Both the position numbers and the translations under genes were made by a program. A stretch of 64,000 nucleotides of DNA, taken from NCBI RefSeq assembly GCF_000004075.3, contig NC_026657.2:11036001-11100000 (forward strand), given 5' to 3'. The notes beneath the pieces are model-generated. The model was not told the origin of the DNA. It saw only the letters and a list, made by a program, of their open reading frames with translations, and did not search any database. Source of the stretch: Cucumis sativus (lineage: Eukaryota; Streptophyta; Magnoliopsida; Cucurbitales; Cucurbitaceae). Below, piece after piece: positions 62,624-64,000 of this stretch (position 1 is the stretch's first letter; each line of letters starts with the position of its first letter).

Positions 62624-64000
62624 TAACGAAGGATATATCATGCATGATGCATAAATGTGGGATTACAGTTTTAAGTCCAAAGAAACTCGCTTCTCCTGAA
62701 TGTCGTGAAAGTTTTAATAGCATCTTTGGCTTCCTTTTTTTCTCAAAAGAAATTCTACTTTGACCACCATATAAAGGGTGGTACTGTACAGGGAGAATGA
62801 TGTTGATAGTAACATTACGGTTGAAACGGGGGGATTGGCTTTGGGATAGAGTTGTTATTCTTGGAGCGTCAATCCCCATAGTATTCTATTAGTCTATTCT
62901 TCCATGTGTTGAGAAATGAGTGATGATGGGAATATGGTGGTTGTGGACAGCGGAGAAACTTCTGTCAAATACCAACACCCCCATTCTTTTTTTTTTCTTC
63001 TTACTTTAAATTGTGGGTTAGATTTGTAACTTTCACTGGCACAACGATAATGATGAAAAGTATATCTAGTATTTTAACTGCAATCTTTGCTGTATTTATT
63101 AACAGTTAATTAGATAAAGGCAATTGCTGCTCTGTTTGTAAGTGTATGTTCTTGAATACATCTCTTAATCTGCTTCCCTAGGCTTGATGAACATTCTCTA
63201 TGGTCAGGATGTTCTGTATGGTGTTGGTCATATTAGGTCATCTCCTAATTAATAGTTGATATTTTGAACTTCTCTATGATCAGGATAGTTGAAATGACTC
63301 AACAAATAGATGGCAATCCTTATCAATATCATGGTGTCATAAGTAAGAGTTTGGAACTTGTATGTTGCGATGACCCACAAGTTTGAGATTGATATTTCAA
63401 GTTGTGAAGTTTGAGATTGATATTTCAAGTTGTGTTGGGTGGAAGCCTTCACTTTCGTTTCGTATAGGTTGGATGTGAGCCATGTTGGGTTGGCTGTACC
63501 ATGTGGATAGTTCTGATTTTAATACTAATCCATGAGTTGGATGGATGTTTGGTTGCATTTGGTTATGTGTGTACTTGCTGACCTTATAAGAGTGTCCCAT
63601 TGTCAGAGTTCGAAAATTTAGGCATCCAAATGCTAACCCTAAGTTACATTTTTCAGTTTCACAAAGTTTCTATGTTATTCGATTTCATTTGTCCAACTAA
63701 AGTGCTTTAGGGAAAGTACTTAATTACATAGCTTGTCTTAGTTAAAAACGTTAAAAACTGTTTGAGCTTCGTTGATTAACTTAGGGCCAGCTAAGTTTTG
63801 TGTCTATGCCCTTGAGTGATAGGCAATGGATATTGTTTTATCTTCGTATAAGTCATTTATTTGGTTAAATAAACTTGACTTTTGGCTTTGGGTAGTTTGA
63901 AGTTTGTATCTGTTTGGCTTGTTAAAAAAATAGTCTTATATTCTTGTTTGGAGTTGGAATTAGGACGATTTTTATGGGTTTACATAAAAAAATTCGGATC
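62624..64000. other. 3' flank of the DUF789 gene, no further gene seen
   Basis: It contains the 3' UTR and then unassigned DNA. A perfect 26-bp direct repeat ('gtttgagattgatatttcaa' plus GTTGTG) occurs at 63381-63406 and 63409-63434, and the phrase 'tctctatg-tcagga' recurs near 63195 and 63272. Short minus-strand open frames here are not supported. Confidence 0.5.
63381..63434. repeat. Perfect 26-bp direct repeat
   Basis: Two identical copies, beginning GTTTGAGATTGATATTTCAA and ending GTTGTG, separated by two bases. Confidence 0.9.

Overview
This is a 64 kb stretch of a eudicot nuclear genome. It is AT-rich, its genes have GT-AG introns, and long noncoding tracts separate them. I lean towards a cucurbit (Cucumis or a relative) because of the general style and the CTATCAATGATAGA-like dispersed repeats, but that is an inference. 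There is no bacterial, viral or organellar segment. All gene models come from reading exons, splice sites and reading phase by hand; every multi-exon model keeps a continuous reading frame.

Layout. 1-4013 (minus): the 5' half of an IBR3-type acyl-CoA dehydrogenase gene with an N-terminal phosphotransferase-like domain, running off the left edge. 6240-12285: a tandem duplication of about 2.35 kb, each unit carrying a small protein of the 'GLEGF-IE' type; the first copy has lost its conserved tail. 12972-19639 (plus): two GH28 polygalacturonase genes in tandem with matching internal exons. 20731-22779 (plus): a TPR protein with a long disordered N-terminus rich in DPF/FGDF-like motifs. 26300-27700 (plus): a group VII ERF transcription factor with the MCGGAI oxygen-sensing N-degron. 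31866-32123 (plus): an unannotated candidate Sm-class small nuclear RNA gene with USE, TATA, four hairpins and an Sm site. 36025-37267 (plus): a J-domain protein. 37268-47389: about 10 kb without a convincing gene. 47390-50530 (plus): a third GH28 gene from a different clade, with non-canonical catalytic motifs. 52006-53320 (minus): a heavy-metal-associated isoprenylated protein (HIPP) with a His/Pro-rich middle. 54077-55618: an intact non-autonomous Mutator-like element with terminal inverted repeats of about 550 bp and a perfect 9-bp target duplication. 59364-62623 (plus): a DUF789 protein with a 21-residue polyglutamine tract.

The genes do not form a pathway. Three GH28 pectin-degrading-type genes lie within 38 kb, but only the first two look like one tandem pair. 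The two most interesting noncoding objects are the snRNA-like gene near 32 kb and the long inverted-repeat transposon near 54.8 kb.
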